Made by a program: the position numbers and the translations under genes. From contig CAIIXF020000205.1 of the NCBI GenBank assembly GCA_903813345.2, forward strand, positions 1-25,000: 25,000 bases of DNA, read 5' to 3'. Under the pieces are notes generated by a model. It made no database searches. It had not been told where the DNA came from and saw only the letters and a list, made by a program, of their open reading frames with translations. This DNA comes from Owenia fusiformis (taxonomy: Eukaryota > Annelida > Polychaeta > Sabellida > Oweniidae). Positions 1-7,624 of the stretch are shown piece by piece; positions within the stretch are counted from its first letter, which is position 1; each line of letters begins with the position of its first letter.

Positions 1-2497
1 TTTAGTGAAAGAGAAGTTGGCTAAGCACTTAGAGCTGGCCACCTTGTCCAAAAAACCTTTTATCGTCAAGAAAGGAAATGCCTATGCCTGCATAGGTACA
101 GATAAATTCAAATTTTTGGACATCACCAATTTCCTGAGCCCGGGAGTGTCTTTGGACAAATTTATGAAAGCATACGGGGCCAATCTGACCAAATCGTATT
201 TCCCCTATGAATTTTTGGATTCATATGATAAATTGGCCTACCCAAATCTCCCACCTTACGAGACATTTTTTTCTTCTATGAAAAACAAAAATGTGCTTGA
301 GACAAGGGAATATGATGAATATTCCCAATATTTACAGCAGGGTGTCCCTAGTTCGAATATTTTAGAAAAAATGAAATTGAAAGAAGTCCCCAAATCAGGT
401 AGGCAAAATTGGGATGAATTAAATAGTTTGTGGGAGCGAAATAATTGGAAAAGTCTCAAAGATCTTTTGATCTATTATAACAATTTGGACACCTTGCCCT
501 TCACACAGAGTATTGTGACATTTTTGAAGTTTTACGTTGGGGAGGGTATAGATGTTTTTAAAGTTGCCATTAGTGCTCCCGGGGTATCTCGTATCCTAGG
601 AATGAAAACATTGAGTGAAGGAACATACTTCAGTCTTTTCAATCGAAAAGACAAATCGCTATACTTTAAACTGAAAAATTCCATGGTGGGTGGACCTTCT
701 CTGGTTTTTAGGAGGAGCCATAAAGCTGGTTCATCCTATATTAGAAATGGCAAAAAGCAGTGTCAATCTATCAAGGGGTATGATGCGAACGCCCTCTATC
801 TTTGGGCATTCAAACAAAATTTACCAACACAATGGTATTCTTGGCGTAGTCGGGATAATGATTTTAAAATTCAAAGACGCGATCATTATTTGAAAGAAAT
901 TCAATGGTTGGAATGGCTTATGCATTCAAATCCTCAAGCGAACACCATTCAACACAAGATGAATGGAGGGCAAAAATTTATTCCTCCCTATCACGTGGAT
1001 GGTTTCCAAATAGCGTATCCAAAGAACGTTATTTTTGAATTTCTCGGTTGTTGGGCTCATGGGCATACATGCAATTTGACAAAATCGTGCGGGGAAGAAT
1101 GGCAAAAATCAGCCTCTGAAAAGGCGGATCATACTTCCAAAAGAATAGACCATTTGATTTCCCTTGGTTACGAAGTCAAAACAATCAGGGAATGTGATTT
1201 TGACAATCAATGCAGGGCAGACAAAGATTTGAAACAATTTATCAATTCCAAATTCAAACGACCTTGCGACAAATACTACAAAATGAACGAAGAACAAATT
1301 TTGGATAATATCAAGAATGGTCAACTTTTTGGGGCGGTTGAATGTGACATTCATGTGCCAGATCATTTAACTTCAAAATTTAGTGAAATGTGTCCTCTGT
1401 TCTGCACCATGGACATTGAAATGAACGACATCGGTGACCATATGCAAGAGCATATGCAAAATGCTGGCATATCCGCGAAGCCCAGAAGATTACTCGTTGC
1501 TGGGCTAAAAGCAGAGAAGTTAACCATTGCTTCCCCCTTACTAAAATGGTATCTGGACCACGGACTTGTTGTGACTAAAATATACACGGTCATTGAATAT
1601 ACTCCAAATGCCTGTTTCACTGACTTCGTCGACTTGGTGACAGGTAAGAGACGAGAAGGTGACATTAACCCCGACCTCTCTATCTTATCAGACACGTTTA
1701 AGCTCTGGGGAAATTCATTTTACGGGTCAATGATCATGGATCGTACAAAACATTGCAGTATTCAATATATTCTAGGGAAATACAGAGCAATGACCAAGGC
1801 AAATGATAAGAGATTTAGAAAATTGACAGAATTACCGGACGACCTCTTTGAATTTGAATTGGCTAAGAACAAAATTACCTTGGACCTACCTGTACAAATC
1901 GGATTTTTCATTCTGGCCTACGCCAAATTGCGCATGCTCTCTTTCTATTATGACTGCCTGGACAAGTACATTGCTAGAGAGGATTTTGAGCTTGTTCAAA
2001 TGGACACGGACAGTTATTACTTAGCCTTAAGCGCCCCTGAATTGACTGATCTCATAAAACCTGATATGAAGGCTGATTTTGAGAAGGAGAAGGACTCATG
2101 GTTTCCCCGAACAGACACTGAGGCTAATGCCTTGTACTTTAAACGCGAGCCGGGCCTCTTTAAATTAGAGGCAGAGGGCACTGAAATCGTCGCCCTCAAT
2201 TCCAAAACATACTGTATTTTTGACCACAAAAATGAATCTTCAAAATTTTCGTGCAAAGGGGTTAACAAAGCACAATTTTTCAATCCAATCGGAAAGTATA
2301 GGGAGGTACTTGACTCTCGTGAAACTGTTTCTGGCACAAATAAGTCCTTTCGTATGAGAGGCAACACCATGTATACACACTCACAAAACAAGTCTGCTTT
2401 TACATATTTCTACTGCAAACGGATTGTTGCTGATGATGGCATTTCCACCTCCCCTTTGCCTATCACATTATCCCCTTCCCAAGAAAACGCTGATTGA
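1..2497 (+). CDS. PolB: Protein-primed family B DNA polymerase (partial, 5' end outside window)
   Basis: This is the replicative polymerase of the Polinton. The frame is open from the first bases; the first possible in-frame start is a GTG at 5, so the real start lies upstream. About 830 codons are present and the N-terminal part with the first exonuclease motif is missing. Numbering from position 5: the tail of the exonuclease region (KFLDITNFLSPG, about 35-47), polymerase motif A with catalytic D260 in GYDANALYLWA, motif B KLWGNSFYG (566-574), motif C MDTDS with D667 and D669, and the late LNSKTY thumb-type motif (about 731-736). Between motifs A and B is an endonuclease-like Cys/His segment (VDGF...FEFLGCWAHGHTC, about 331-356) commonly seen in this polymerase group. 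The bases TTTAG at 1-5 resemble a splice acceptor, so the gene may be spliced upstream. No internal stop or frameshift is seen. The stop is TGA at 2495-2497. Confidence 0.95.
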   Translation, partial: LVKEKLAKHLELATLSKKPFIVKKGNAYACIGTDKFKFLDITNFLSPGVSLDKFMKAYGANLTKSYFPYEFLDSYDKLAYPNLPPYETFFSSMKNKNVLETREYDEYSQYLQQGVPSSNILEKMKLKEVPKSGRQNWDELNSLWERNNWKSLKDLLIYYNNLDTLPFTQSIVTFLKFYVGEGIDVFKVAISAPGVSRILGMKTLSEGTYFSLFNRKDKSLYFKLKNSMVGGPSLVFRRSHKAGSSYIRNGKKQCQSIKGYDANALYLWAFKQNLPTQWYSWRSRDNDFKIQRRDHYLKEIQWLEWLMHSNPQANTIQHKMNGGQKFIPPYHVDGFQIAYPKNVIFEFLGCWAHGHTCNLTKSCGEEWQKSASEKADHTSKRIDHLISLGYEVKTIRECDFDNQCRADKDLKQFINSKFKRPCDKYYKMNEEQILDNIKNGQLFGAVECDIHVPDHLTSKFSEMCPLFCTMDIEMNDIGDHMQEHMQNAGISAKPRRLLVAGLKAEKLTIASPLLKWYLDHGLVVTKIYTVIEYTPNACFTDFVDLVTGKRREGDINPDLSILSDTFKLWGNSFYGSMIMDRTKHCSIQYILGKYRAMTKANDKRFRKLTELPDDLFEFELAKNKITLDLPVQIGFFILAYAKLRMLSFYYDCLDKYIAREDFELVQMDTDSYYLALSAPELTDLIKPDMKADFEKEKDSWFPRTDTEANALYFKREPGLFKLEAEGTEIVALNSKTYCIFDHKNESSKFSCKGVNKAQFFNPIGKYREVLDSRETVSGTNKSFRMRGNTMYTHSQNKSAFTYFYCKRIVADDGISTSPLPITLSPSQENAD

Positions 2498-2793
2498 ATT
2501 TTCCCCATGTAGAGTTATATTGACACATACCTCACATTAGTCAGTCAGTCACTGATCATTGCTGTTGTGAAATTTGTATATTTCACAAGTCATTCTTATG
2601 TTCAATGTATGTAAATATTGTATGTGTCATGTGATTTTATATAATAAATTTGTTGTATATTCTATATTTTGATTTGTGTTGAGTTCTTGCGATCAACAAA
2701 CATTTCATAATCTCACATCACACTTGTATTCATCTATTAAATAAGGTAGACATGGGAAACCGATCTCAGTTCTTAACTTTGTATTGATAAGAC
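2498..2793 (+). promoter_or_regulatory. PolB-integrase spacer: poly(A) signal, dyad and TATA-like box
   Basis: This spacer holds a canonical AATAAA at 2643-2648, about 150 nt after the PolB stop, fit to end the PolB transcript. A perfect 9-bp inverted repeat (TTGTGAAAT at 2565-2573 and ATTTCACAA at 2580-2588, 6-nt loop) lies before it. A TATA-like TATTAAATAAG at 2735-2745 sits about 59 bp before the integrase ATG, the same spacing as the TATA boxes of the next genes. The signals are seen directly; their use is inferred. Confidence 0.55.
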
Positions 2794-4142
2794 ATGATGG
2801 CAAATGCTAAATTGAGCAAGTTAACGTCAAGCGCTAATAGTAAGCTAAAAAGCTTATCAAAAAAGAATAAAAAGTTTATCAAAACCCTATATTACGACGT
2901 ATCTTCACCCGGGTCGTATACAAGTGTCAACAAGCTATGGCCTATGGTTAAGGATCGTGGTATATCAAGATCGCAGTTGAAAGAATGGGTCCAGAGCCAA
3001 GATAGTTATAGTTTATTCAAATCACTAAAACGTAGGTTTAAACGACGGCGTGTGATAGTCAGCTCGATAGATGAACAATGGGACATAGATACCCTGATTA
3101 TGGATAGTAAAAAGTTTGCGAAACATAATTCAAATTATAGGTAGGTTACATACTGCAAGACAAACTTTTGAATTTAATTTACAAATTCATTGGTACGCAT
3201 CGTATTAACTCAAAAAATGATCTTTATTTTATCAAAGGTATCTTGCTGTTATGATTGATACATTGTCCAAGTATCTTTGGGTTGAACCCTTAAAAACCAA
3301 GTCAGGCGCTGAAATGGTTGAAGCATTGAAACGTGTCTTTGCTAAGGGAAGAAAACCATCACGTCTCAGAAGCGACATGGGGACTGAGTATATTGGAAAA
3401 CTGGTACAAAAGTACTTGAGAGATGTGAATGTATGGCATTTCACGACTAAGTCAGATGTTAAGGTATAACCATTAGATTGTAGTGTACAAATTTCAAGTT
3501 TTCGTGTTTTGTTTCAATGAAAGATTTGAGAAAAAATAATTTAAACTCATTTTATTTTAGGCAAATTTTGCCGAGAGAGTCATACGAACGCTAAAGTCAA
3601 AGATTTATAAGTATCTTTACCAGACCAACAGTTACAGATACATCGATGTGCTTCCTCAATTGGTAGATTCCTACAATCATACATTTCATCGATCTATTCG
3701 AATGAAACCAGCAGATGTAACAGTGGAGAATCAGCATTTGGTATGGGAGACATTGTATCTTCGTGGTAAAAATAAATTACAAACCGGGAAACCAAAGTTC
3801 AAATTTAACATTGGTGATCAGGTACGATTGACTGTTACTAAAGGTCTATTCAGTAGAGGTTATGATCAACTCTGGTCAGATGAAATATTCCAAATAAAAG
3901 ATAGAAAGCCCACACATCCTCCAGTGTACATACTGGAAGACTTAAACAAAGAGGAGCTCAGAGGTTCTGTTTACGAAGATGAAATGCAGAAAGTGAAACG
4001 TGATCCAGATGAGCCTTTCAAAATAGAAAAAATAGTTTCGAAACGTCGGGTAGGTCGTAAAAAGATGGTCGAAGTGAAATGGATGGGCTACCCCTCGAGC
4101 TTCAATACGTTCATCAATGAAAAAGAACTAAAGAATATATAG
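2794..4142 (+). CDS. INT: Polinton integrase (DDE type) with C-terminal chromodomain, three exons
   Basis: This enzyme inserts the element into host DNA. The frame breaks are explained by two introns: exons 2794-3140, 3238-3463 and 3561-4142. Donors are AG|GTAGGT and AAG|GTATAA; acceptors are TCAAAG| and TTTTAG|. Phases (2, then 0) join cleanly to about 384 codons ending TAG at 4140-4142. Both introns are 97 nt and carry a branch-like TTAAnTCA element about 20-30 nt before the acceptor. Visible features in order are a lysine-rich N-terminus, an rve/RNase H-like core with the first Asp in the WDID segment of exon 1, the second Asp in RSDMGTEY (exon 2) and the catalytic Glu in NFAERV (exon 3), then YNHTFHRSI. 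The C-terminal chromodomain ends KWMGYP...FNTFI with aromatic-cage positions kept (Phe where Trp is usual). The chromodomain probably directs insertion to marked chromatin. Pseudogene decay is unlikely, since both interruptions have splice sites and no lost codons. Confidence 0.92.
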
Positions 4143-4187
4143 CTGTGTAATGTTACTCGAATATTTACTCTGATCTGTGTTGTCAAG
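4135..4187 (+). promoter_or_regulatory. TATA box of the ATPase gene, overlapping the integrase stop
   Basis: TATATAG at 4135-4141 overlaps the end of the integrase coding sequence and lies 53 bp before the ATPase ATG at 4188. A start site about 30 bp downstream would leave a leader of roughly 20 nt. The ATG context is GTCAAGATG. The function is inferred from position and from the repeated pattern at neighbouring genes. Confidence 0.45.
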
Positions 4188-4856
4188 ATGACCACATCTC
4201 AGGAGAGGAATACTATAATTCCATTAGTTGATTGTTCAAGTTGTTTTGCTGGCCAAAGTGGATCGGGCAAGACGAGTCTAGTTTTTGAAATTTTGAAACA
4301 TTTAGATGGGATGTTTGACACGTCGCCTAAGAGAATTTTATACTGTTACGCTATTTATCAACCGCTTTACAGTGATATGGAGAGGCAAGTGAAGAATATT
4401 CAAATGCAACAAGGTCTTCCCTCCTTGAGAGATATCGAAGAGTTATCATCAAATGGGGTACATAATCTCATTATTTTAGATGATTTAATTCACCTCATTA
4501 AAGATAGTAAAGAAGTGGAACTACTGTTGACTCAGGGATGTCATCATAGAAAACTAAGTCTATTTTACCTTAGTCAAAATCTGTTGATACAGGGTAAAAA
4601 TGCTAGAACAATTTCCCTAAATACAAACTACGTTGTACTCTTCCGTAGCTGGAGGGATTCCCAGCAAATTGCGTGTTTTGCTAAACAGTTGATGCCAGGG
4701 AAAGTAAAAGCTTTCATGAGTGCCTATCACGATGCTACTAAATCACCCTATTCTTATCTGATGATTGACATGTCACCCCATTGCAAGGATGAACGTTTTA
4801 GATTGAGGTCTAGAGTACTACCTGGTGAAGACACAATACTATACGAAATAGTATAA
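4188..4856 (+). CDS. ATP: A32/FtsK-HerA-type DNA-packaging ATPase
   Basis: This is the likely motor that pumps element DNA into capsids, found in all Polintons and related to poxvirus A32 and FtsK/HerA ATPases. The 222-residue protein has a Walker A motif GQSGSGKT at 22-29 (Lys28, Thr29), a hydrophobic Walker B strand LIILDD at 94-99, and a sensor-like FYLSQN at 126-131. The length is typical for the family. The start is the ATG at 4188 in the context CAAGATG, which recurs at the gene beginning 5598. It follows the integrase stop by 45 bp and precedes the next gene by 58 bp. No disruption is visible. Confidence 0.93.
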   Translation: MTTSQERNTIIPLVDCSSCFAGQSGSGKTSLVFEILKHLDGMFDTSPKRILYCYAIYQPLYSDMERQVKNIQMQQGLPSLRDIEELSSNGVHNLIILDDLIHLIKDSKEVELLLTQGCHHRKLSLFYLSQNLLIQGKNARTISLNTNYVVLFRSWRDSQQIACFAKQLMPGKVKAFMSAYHDATKSPYSYLMIDMSPHCKDERFRLRSRVLPGEDTILYEIV

Positions 4857-4858
4857 AA
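4852..4858 (+). promoter_or_regulatory. TATA box before the 208-aa Polinton protein
   Basis: TATAAAA at 4852-4858 overlaps the ATPase stop codon and lies 63 bp before the ATG at 4915. It matches the position of the TATA-like boxes at the flanking genes. Confidence 0.5.
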
Positions 4859-4914
4859 CACTTTAACTGTTACAATTTCCTTCAGTTGACACTGTACTGT
4901 AGGTGTGTTATAAC

Positions 4915-5541
4915 ATGTATCGTAAAAGTGTGATTATTCCTTGGGAGAGGTATCAACGACTCCTTAGACCTGATTCATCATACAAGGGTGATCATGAAAC
5001 AATGTATGGAGGAGCTGCTGGTAATGACAGTGGAAAAAGTGAACTTATTACAAATATGGATACTAAGATTAATGAACCTAAAGATCAAAAGCTACTTGAA
5101 GATGCGATAGTTTCAACATTACCCGAAAAATGGAAATCGAAGGGTAGATCATTACTAGACTTCATTCAAAGAGCTAATTCTACAGTATTGACTTGGAACC
5201 AAGCTGGAGAAGTTAATGTGAATGGAGAGACAATTCAGAATTCACACATCAGTGACTTGGTGAAAGAAGTCATTTACCCATTCACTGATTTCAGCCCAGT
5301 TGGTCTTGAACAATTCAAAATTGCATTAAGAAAAATTAATGTTCCGAGGAGTCTTCTAAAGAAAAGTTTTAGATCAGAAAGTACTGATATGAGTGCAGAC
5401 AAACACCCCAAGCGATCGTTAATGACTCCCCCTGGTATTCCAGTGAAAAACAAGGGAATGACGAAGAAATCAAAGGGAAATTTTAATCAAACTCGGGATT
5501 TATTTACAAAAACACCTAAAGTAAAATGGTCAACCATGTAA
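4915..5541 (+). CDS. Polinton protein of unknown function, 208 aa
   Basis: I do not recognise a biochemical function. The frame is open from a GTG at 4903, but the first ATG (4915) follows the TATA box at the same distance as its neighbours, so I chose it. The protein starts with a short hydrophobic/aromatic segment (VIIPWERYQRLL, about 6-17), then a glycine-rich linker. A compact central part follows (about 58-150) containing LLDFIQRA, a WNQAGEVNVNGETI segment and DLVKEVI. The C-terminus (about 150-208) is basic and rich in Ser, Thr and Pro. Capsid-bearing Polintons usually have a conserved unassigned protein between ATPase and capsid genes, and a virion or core role is plausible from context only. 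No transmembrane segment or catalytic motif is evident. Confidence 0.8.
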   Translation: MYRKSVIIPWERYQRLLRPDSSYKGDHETMYGGAAGNDSGKSELITNMDTKINEPKDQKLLEDAIVSTLPEKWKSKGRSLLDFIQRANSTVLTWNQAGEVNVNGETIQNSHISDLVKEVIYPFTDFSPVGLEQFKIALRKINVPRSLLKKSFRSESTDMSADKHPKRSLMTPPGIPVKNKGMTKKSKGNFNQTRDLFTKTPKVKWSTM

Positions 5542-5544
5542 TGC

Positions 5545-5552
5545 TATAAATA
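5545..5552 (+). promoter_or_regulatory. TATA box before the 111-aa Polinton protein
   Basis: TATAAATA at 5545-5552 lies 53 bp before the ATG at 5598 and starts four bases after the preceding stop codon. Confidence 0.55.
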
Positions 5553-5597
5553 CAAGAGTACATTTATAAACTGATCATATTGCAAGTGGTGTTCAAG

Positions 5598-5933
5598 ATG
5601 AGTAAAGTGATCAAAAGACATTATCATTTTATTTCACTGCTAGCGGCTGAGGATACGATGAAGCGTCAGCAGAGAGCATTATTGAAAACCGCTTCAGATG
5701 ATCAGATCAAGGCCATTGCTGAAGTAATACTGAATGTTCTTACTGGAAATTTGTCGATGTCAACTGCGCAAAAACAAAAGCTGATACCATTCCGTACAAC
5801 TTATGAAATGTTGACTGACAAGGATGTTCCCATGGGAAGGAAGAGGCTGAGGTTACAAAGAAATGGAAGAGCTGTCATTTTAGTGTTGAGAATGATGCAT
5901 TCAAAACTGAAGATAATTCTTGAAGAACTCTAG
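5598..5933 (+). CDS. Small Polinton protein of unknown function, 111 aa
   Basis: The function is not recognised. The frame is open from a TTG at 5580, but the ATG at 5598 has the same TTCAAGATG-type context as the ATPase gene and a TATA box 53 bp upstream, so I take it as the start. The 111-residue protein is mostly helical in appearance: a hydrophobic N-terminal helix (HFISLLAAEDTMKRQQRALL), a segment like DDQIKAIAEVILNVLTGNLS (about 34-53), and a basic, hydrophobic C-terminal half with KRLRLQRNGRAVILVL. The pattern resembles a small conserved protein found beside the ATPase in other invertebrate Polintons, but I cannot assign a role. It is the last gene of the plus-strand block; an AATAAA follows at 6044. 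Confidence 0.72.
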   Translation: MSKVIKRHYHFISLLAAEDTMKRQQRALLKTASDDQIKAIAEVILNVLTGNLSMSTAQKQKLIPFRTTYEMLTDKDVPMGRKRLRLQRNGRAVILVLRMMHSKLKIILEEL

Positions 5934-6043
5934 ATGTCTCAACATTTATCGAAAAAACAATGAAAGAACTGTAAATAACATAATATTAAAACTGTCAGTT
6001 GTGTATTTCTCTGTACAGATGAAAATATAATTTGTGTGTGAAT

Positions 6044-6049
6044 AATAAA
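6044..6049 (+). terminator. Poly(A) signal ending the plus-strand Polinton block
   Basis: AATAAA at 6044-6049, about 110 nt after the stop of the 111-aa gene and just before the minisatellite, is the natural 3' end of plus-strand transcripts. Confidence 0.55.
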
Positions 6050-6117
6050 ATTAGAAAAACAACAATGTTTTGTTATTTATGTAGTAGATGAGTATAGTGA
6101 ATATAGGTAATATTCAT

Positions 6118-6642
6118 AGGGGATATATAAGATATAGAGAATATAGGAAATATAGAGAATATAGGGGATATAGAGGATATAGGGGATATAGAGAATATAG
6201 GGGATATAGGGGACATAGAGGATATAGGGGACATAGGGGATATAGGGGACATAGAGGATATAGGGATATAGGGGATAAAGAGGATATAGGGGACATAGAG
6301 AATATAGGGGATATAGAGGATATAGAGGATATTGAAGATATAGGGGACATAGAGAATATAGGGGATATAGAGGATATAGGGGATATAGAGAATATAGGGG
6401 ATATAGGGGACATAGAGGATATAGGGGACATAGGGGATATAGGGGACATAGAGGATATAGGGATATAGGGGATATAGAGGATATAGGGGATATAGAGGAT
6501 ATAGAGGATATAGGGAATATAGAGGATATAGCGGATATAGAGGATAGAGGATATAGGGGATATAGCGAATATAGGGGATATAGGGAATATAGAGGATATA
6601 GGGGATATAGTGGATATAGGAGATATAGAGGATATAGGTAAT
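6118..6642 (+). repeat. 9-bp G-rich minisatellite between the convergent Polinton blocks
   Basis: About 525 bp are built from a 9-bp unit GGGGATATA with variants in which the G run becomes GAGG, GAGA or GGGA and ATATA becomes ACATA. Because 9 is a multiple of 3 and the units lack stops in several frames, both strands show long spurious ORFs of Gly-Tyr-Arg, Asp-Ile-Gly/Glu, Tyr-Pro-Leu or Ser-Pro-Ile repeats. I do not call these proteins. Runs of four Gs separated by five bases occur three in a row, for example near 6227-6250 and 6421-6446, which gives quadruplex potential on the plus strand. A few units near 6530-6545 are irregular. The array lies exactly between the two convergent gene blocks. 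Confidence 0.95.
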
Positions 6643-6718
6643 AAAAAGACTGAATATTTTGTCTTTTGGTAGTCTTCAACAAAATCCATAAGAGAAAACA
6701 CAACACCTATTCTAAAGT

Positions 6719-6734
6719 TTTATTTATTTTTATT
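6719..6734 (-). terminator. Clustered poly(A) signals for the minus-strand capsid block
   Basis: On the minus strand, overlapping AATAAA hexamers lie within 6719-6734, about 70-80 nt beyond the protease stop at 6802. They fit a shared 3' end for the minus-strand capsid genes and sit close to the minisatellite edge. Confidence 0.55.
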
Positions 6735-6801
6735 TCATTTTTCACCACGCTCAATACTACAGGAAAACTTTGTACATATTTACACATCTATTTCATATAT
6801 T

Positions 6802-7296
6802 TTAGGTTTTAAATTTCAAATTCAAAGAAAGAGGTTTGATCAATTGTCTTATTCTGTACACTACATATTTGTCATTACAAAATTTGTTTCTTCCAAAGTC
6901 CTTAATGATTGAATCGAATGTTCTTCCTCTGCACCGTTGCACCGCTACATAGATACAATAGAGTCCACACACTATACTGTCATAATTCTGAATTACTCTG
7001 CTATTCCTCTTGAAGGAATATTCAGAAAACAATTGTCTAAACTTTTCAAGTTCAGGACCATAGTCTTTCAATCCTTTTCCAAAACTGTCGAAAAATTCAA
7101 AAGTCTTTGTACCATGATCCACAAAAAATAGTAACCAATGAGTTCCTTTGGATATCGCTAAATCACTATTCATGATATAAATCTTGTCAATATGATTTGT
7201 ATGTTGTGGTAATGTATCTCTTGCGAATACACCAGCAAATATTCTTTTTGTACAGCAATGTCCCGAAAGTATTCTTGTTATTTGACTTCCATCCAT
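6802..7296 (-). CDS. PRO: Adenain-like cysteine protease (virion maturation)
   Basis: This is a C5/Ulp1-fold protease expected to cleave capsid precursors. Numbering from the ATG at 7296 (164 residues), the adenain catalytic set is visible in the classical order: His53 in GTHW, Asp70 in FFDSFG, Gln103 in IQNYDS and Cys110 in VCGLYC. The frame is open from a GTG at 7305 inside the end of the preceding gene, but the ATG five bases after that gene's stop (7302) is the better start. No separate promoter can fit, so it is probably translated from a transcript shared with the two genes upstream or from a spliced one. All catalytic residues are intact. Confidence 0.93.
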   Translation of the reverse strand: MDGSQITRILSGHCCTKRIFAGVFARDTLPQHTNHIDKIYIMNSDLAISKGTHWLLFFVDHGTKTFEFFDSFGKGLKDYGPELEKFRQLFSEYSFKRNSRVIQNYDSIVCGLYCIYVAVQRCRGRTFDSIIKDFGRNKFCNDKYVVYRIRQLIKPLSLNLKFKT

Positions 7297-7301
7297 TTCA
7301 A

Positions 7302-7622
7302 TCACTGTCTAAGTTTATTTTTCTTTCGTTGCGTCTTCTTCACAGTCTTTTTCACTGAAGACTTCCAAGTACGGTTACATGATCTTTTATTTCCTCGTCT
7401 ACCACTATTTGCATCATCGTTGGAATAGAAATTATCAGCATCTGACATCGCCCGCTCAACAGTAGCCTGACTAGGAGATACTACAGTGATGTTTTTACCA
7501 CCATATTGGCTAGATGCCTCTGGTAAAACTATGAATCTTCTTCCTCGTCCCACTTGATTAGTTTTGCCCTGCATGAAAGCTAGCCATTTATCACGGCTTG
7601 TATCTATTGGAACTAACTTCAT
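7302..7622 (-). CDS. Small basic Polinton protein, possible virion core protein, 106 aa
   Basis: No known family can be named with confidence. The ATG at 7622 lies two bases after the stop of the minor capsid gene; an earlier in-frame TTG at 7655 would overlap that gene and is less likely. The N-terminal half has KLVPIDTSRDKWLAFMQG and a glycine-rich FIVLPEASSQYGG stretch. An acidic patch (about 59-70) follows, then a strongly basic tail (about 75-106) rich in Lys and Arg that looks like a nuclear localisation and nucleic-acid-binding segment. The position between minor capsid and protease, together with the basic tail, suggests a DNA-associated core protein cut by the protease, but this is inference. 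Confidence 0.75.
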   Translation of the reverse strand: MKLVPIDTSRDKWLAFMQGKTNQVGRGRRFIVLPEASSQYGGKNITVVSPSQATVERAMSDADNFYSNDDANSGRRGNKRSCNRTWKSSVKKTVKKTQRKKNKLRQ

Positions 7623-7624
7623 TT

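Noticed and set aside
3141-3560. Integrase as a frameshifted pseudogene.
   Set aside because: Both interruptions have good splice sites with correct phases and no conserved residues are lost.
2794-4142. LTR retrotransposon or retrovirus as source of the integrase.
   Set aside because: No gag, protease-RT or LTRs are present; the integrase sits between PolB and a packaging ATPase and has the Polinton-type chromodomain.
6077-6706. Long ORFs on both strands through the 9-bp array (Tyr-Pro-Leu, Ser-Pro-Ile, Gly-Tyr-Arg and Asp-Ile-Gly repeats).
   Set aside because: They follow automatically from a stop-free 9-bp repeat, appear in several frames at once and lack flanking coding sequence or a promoter of their own.
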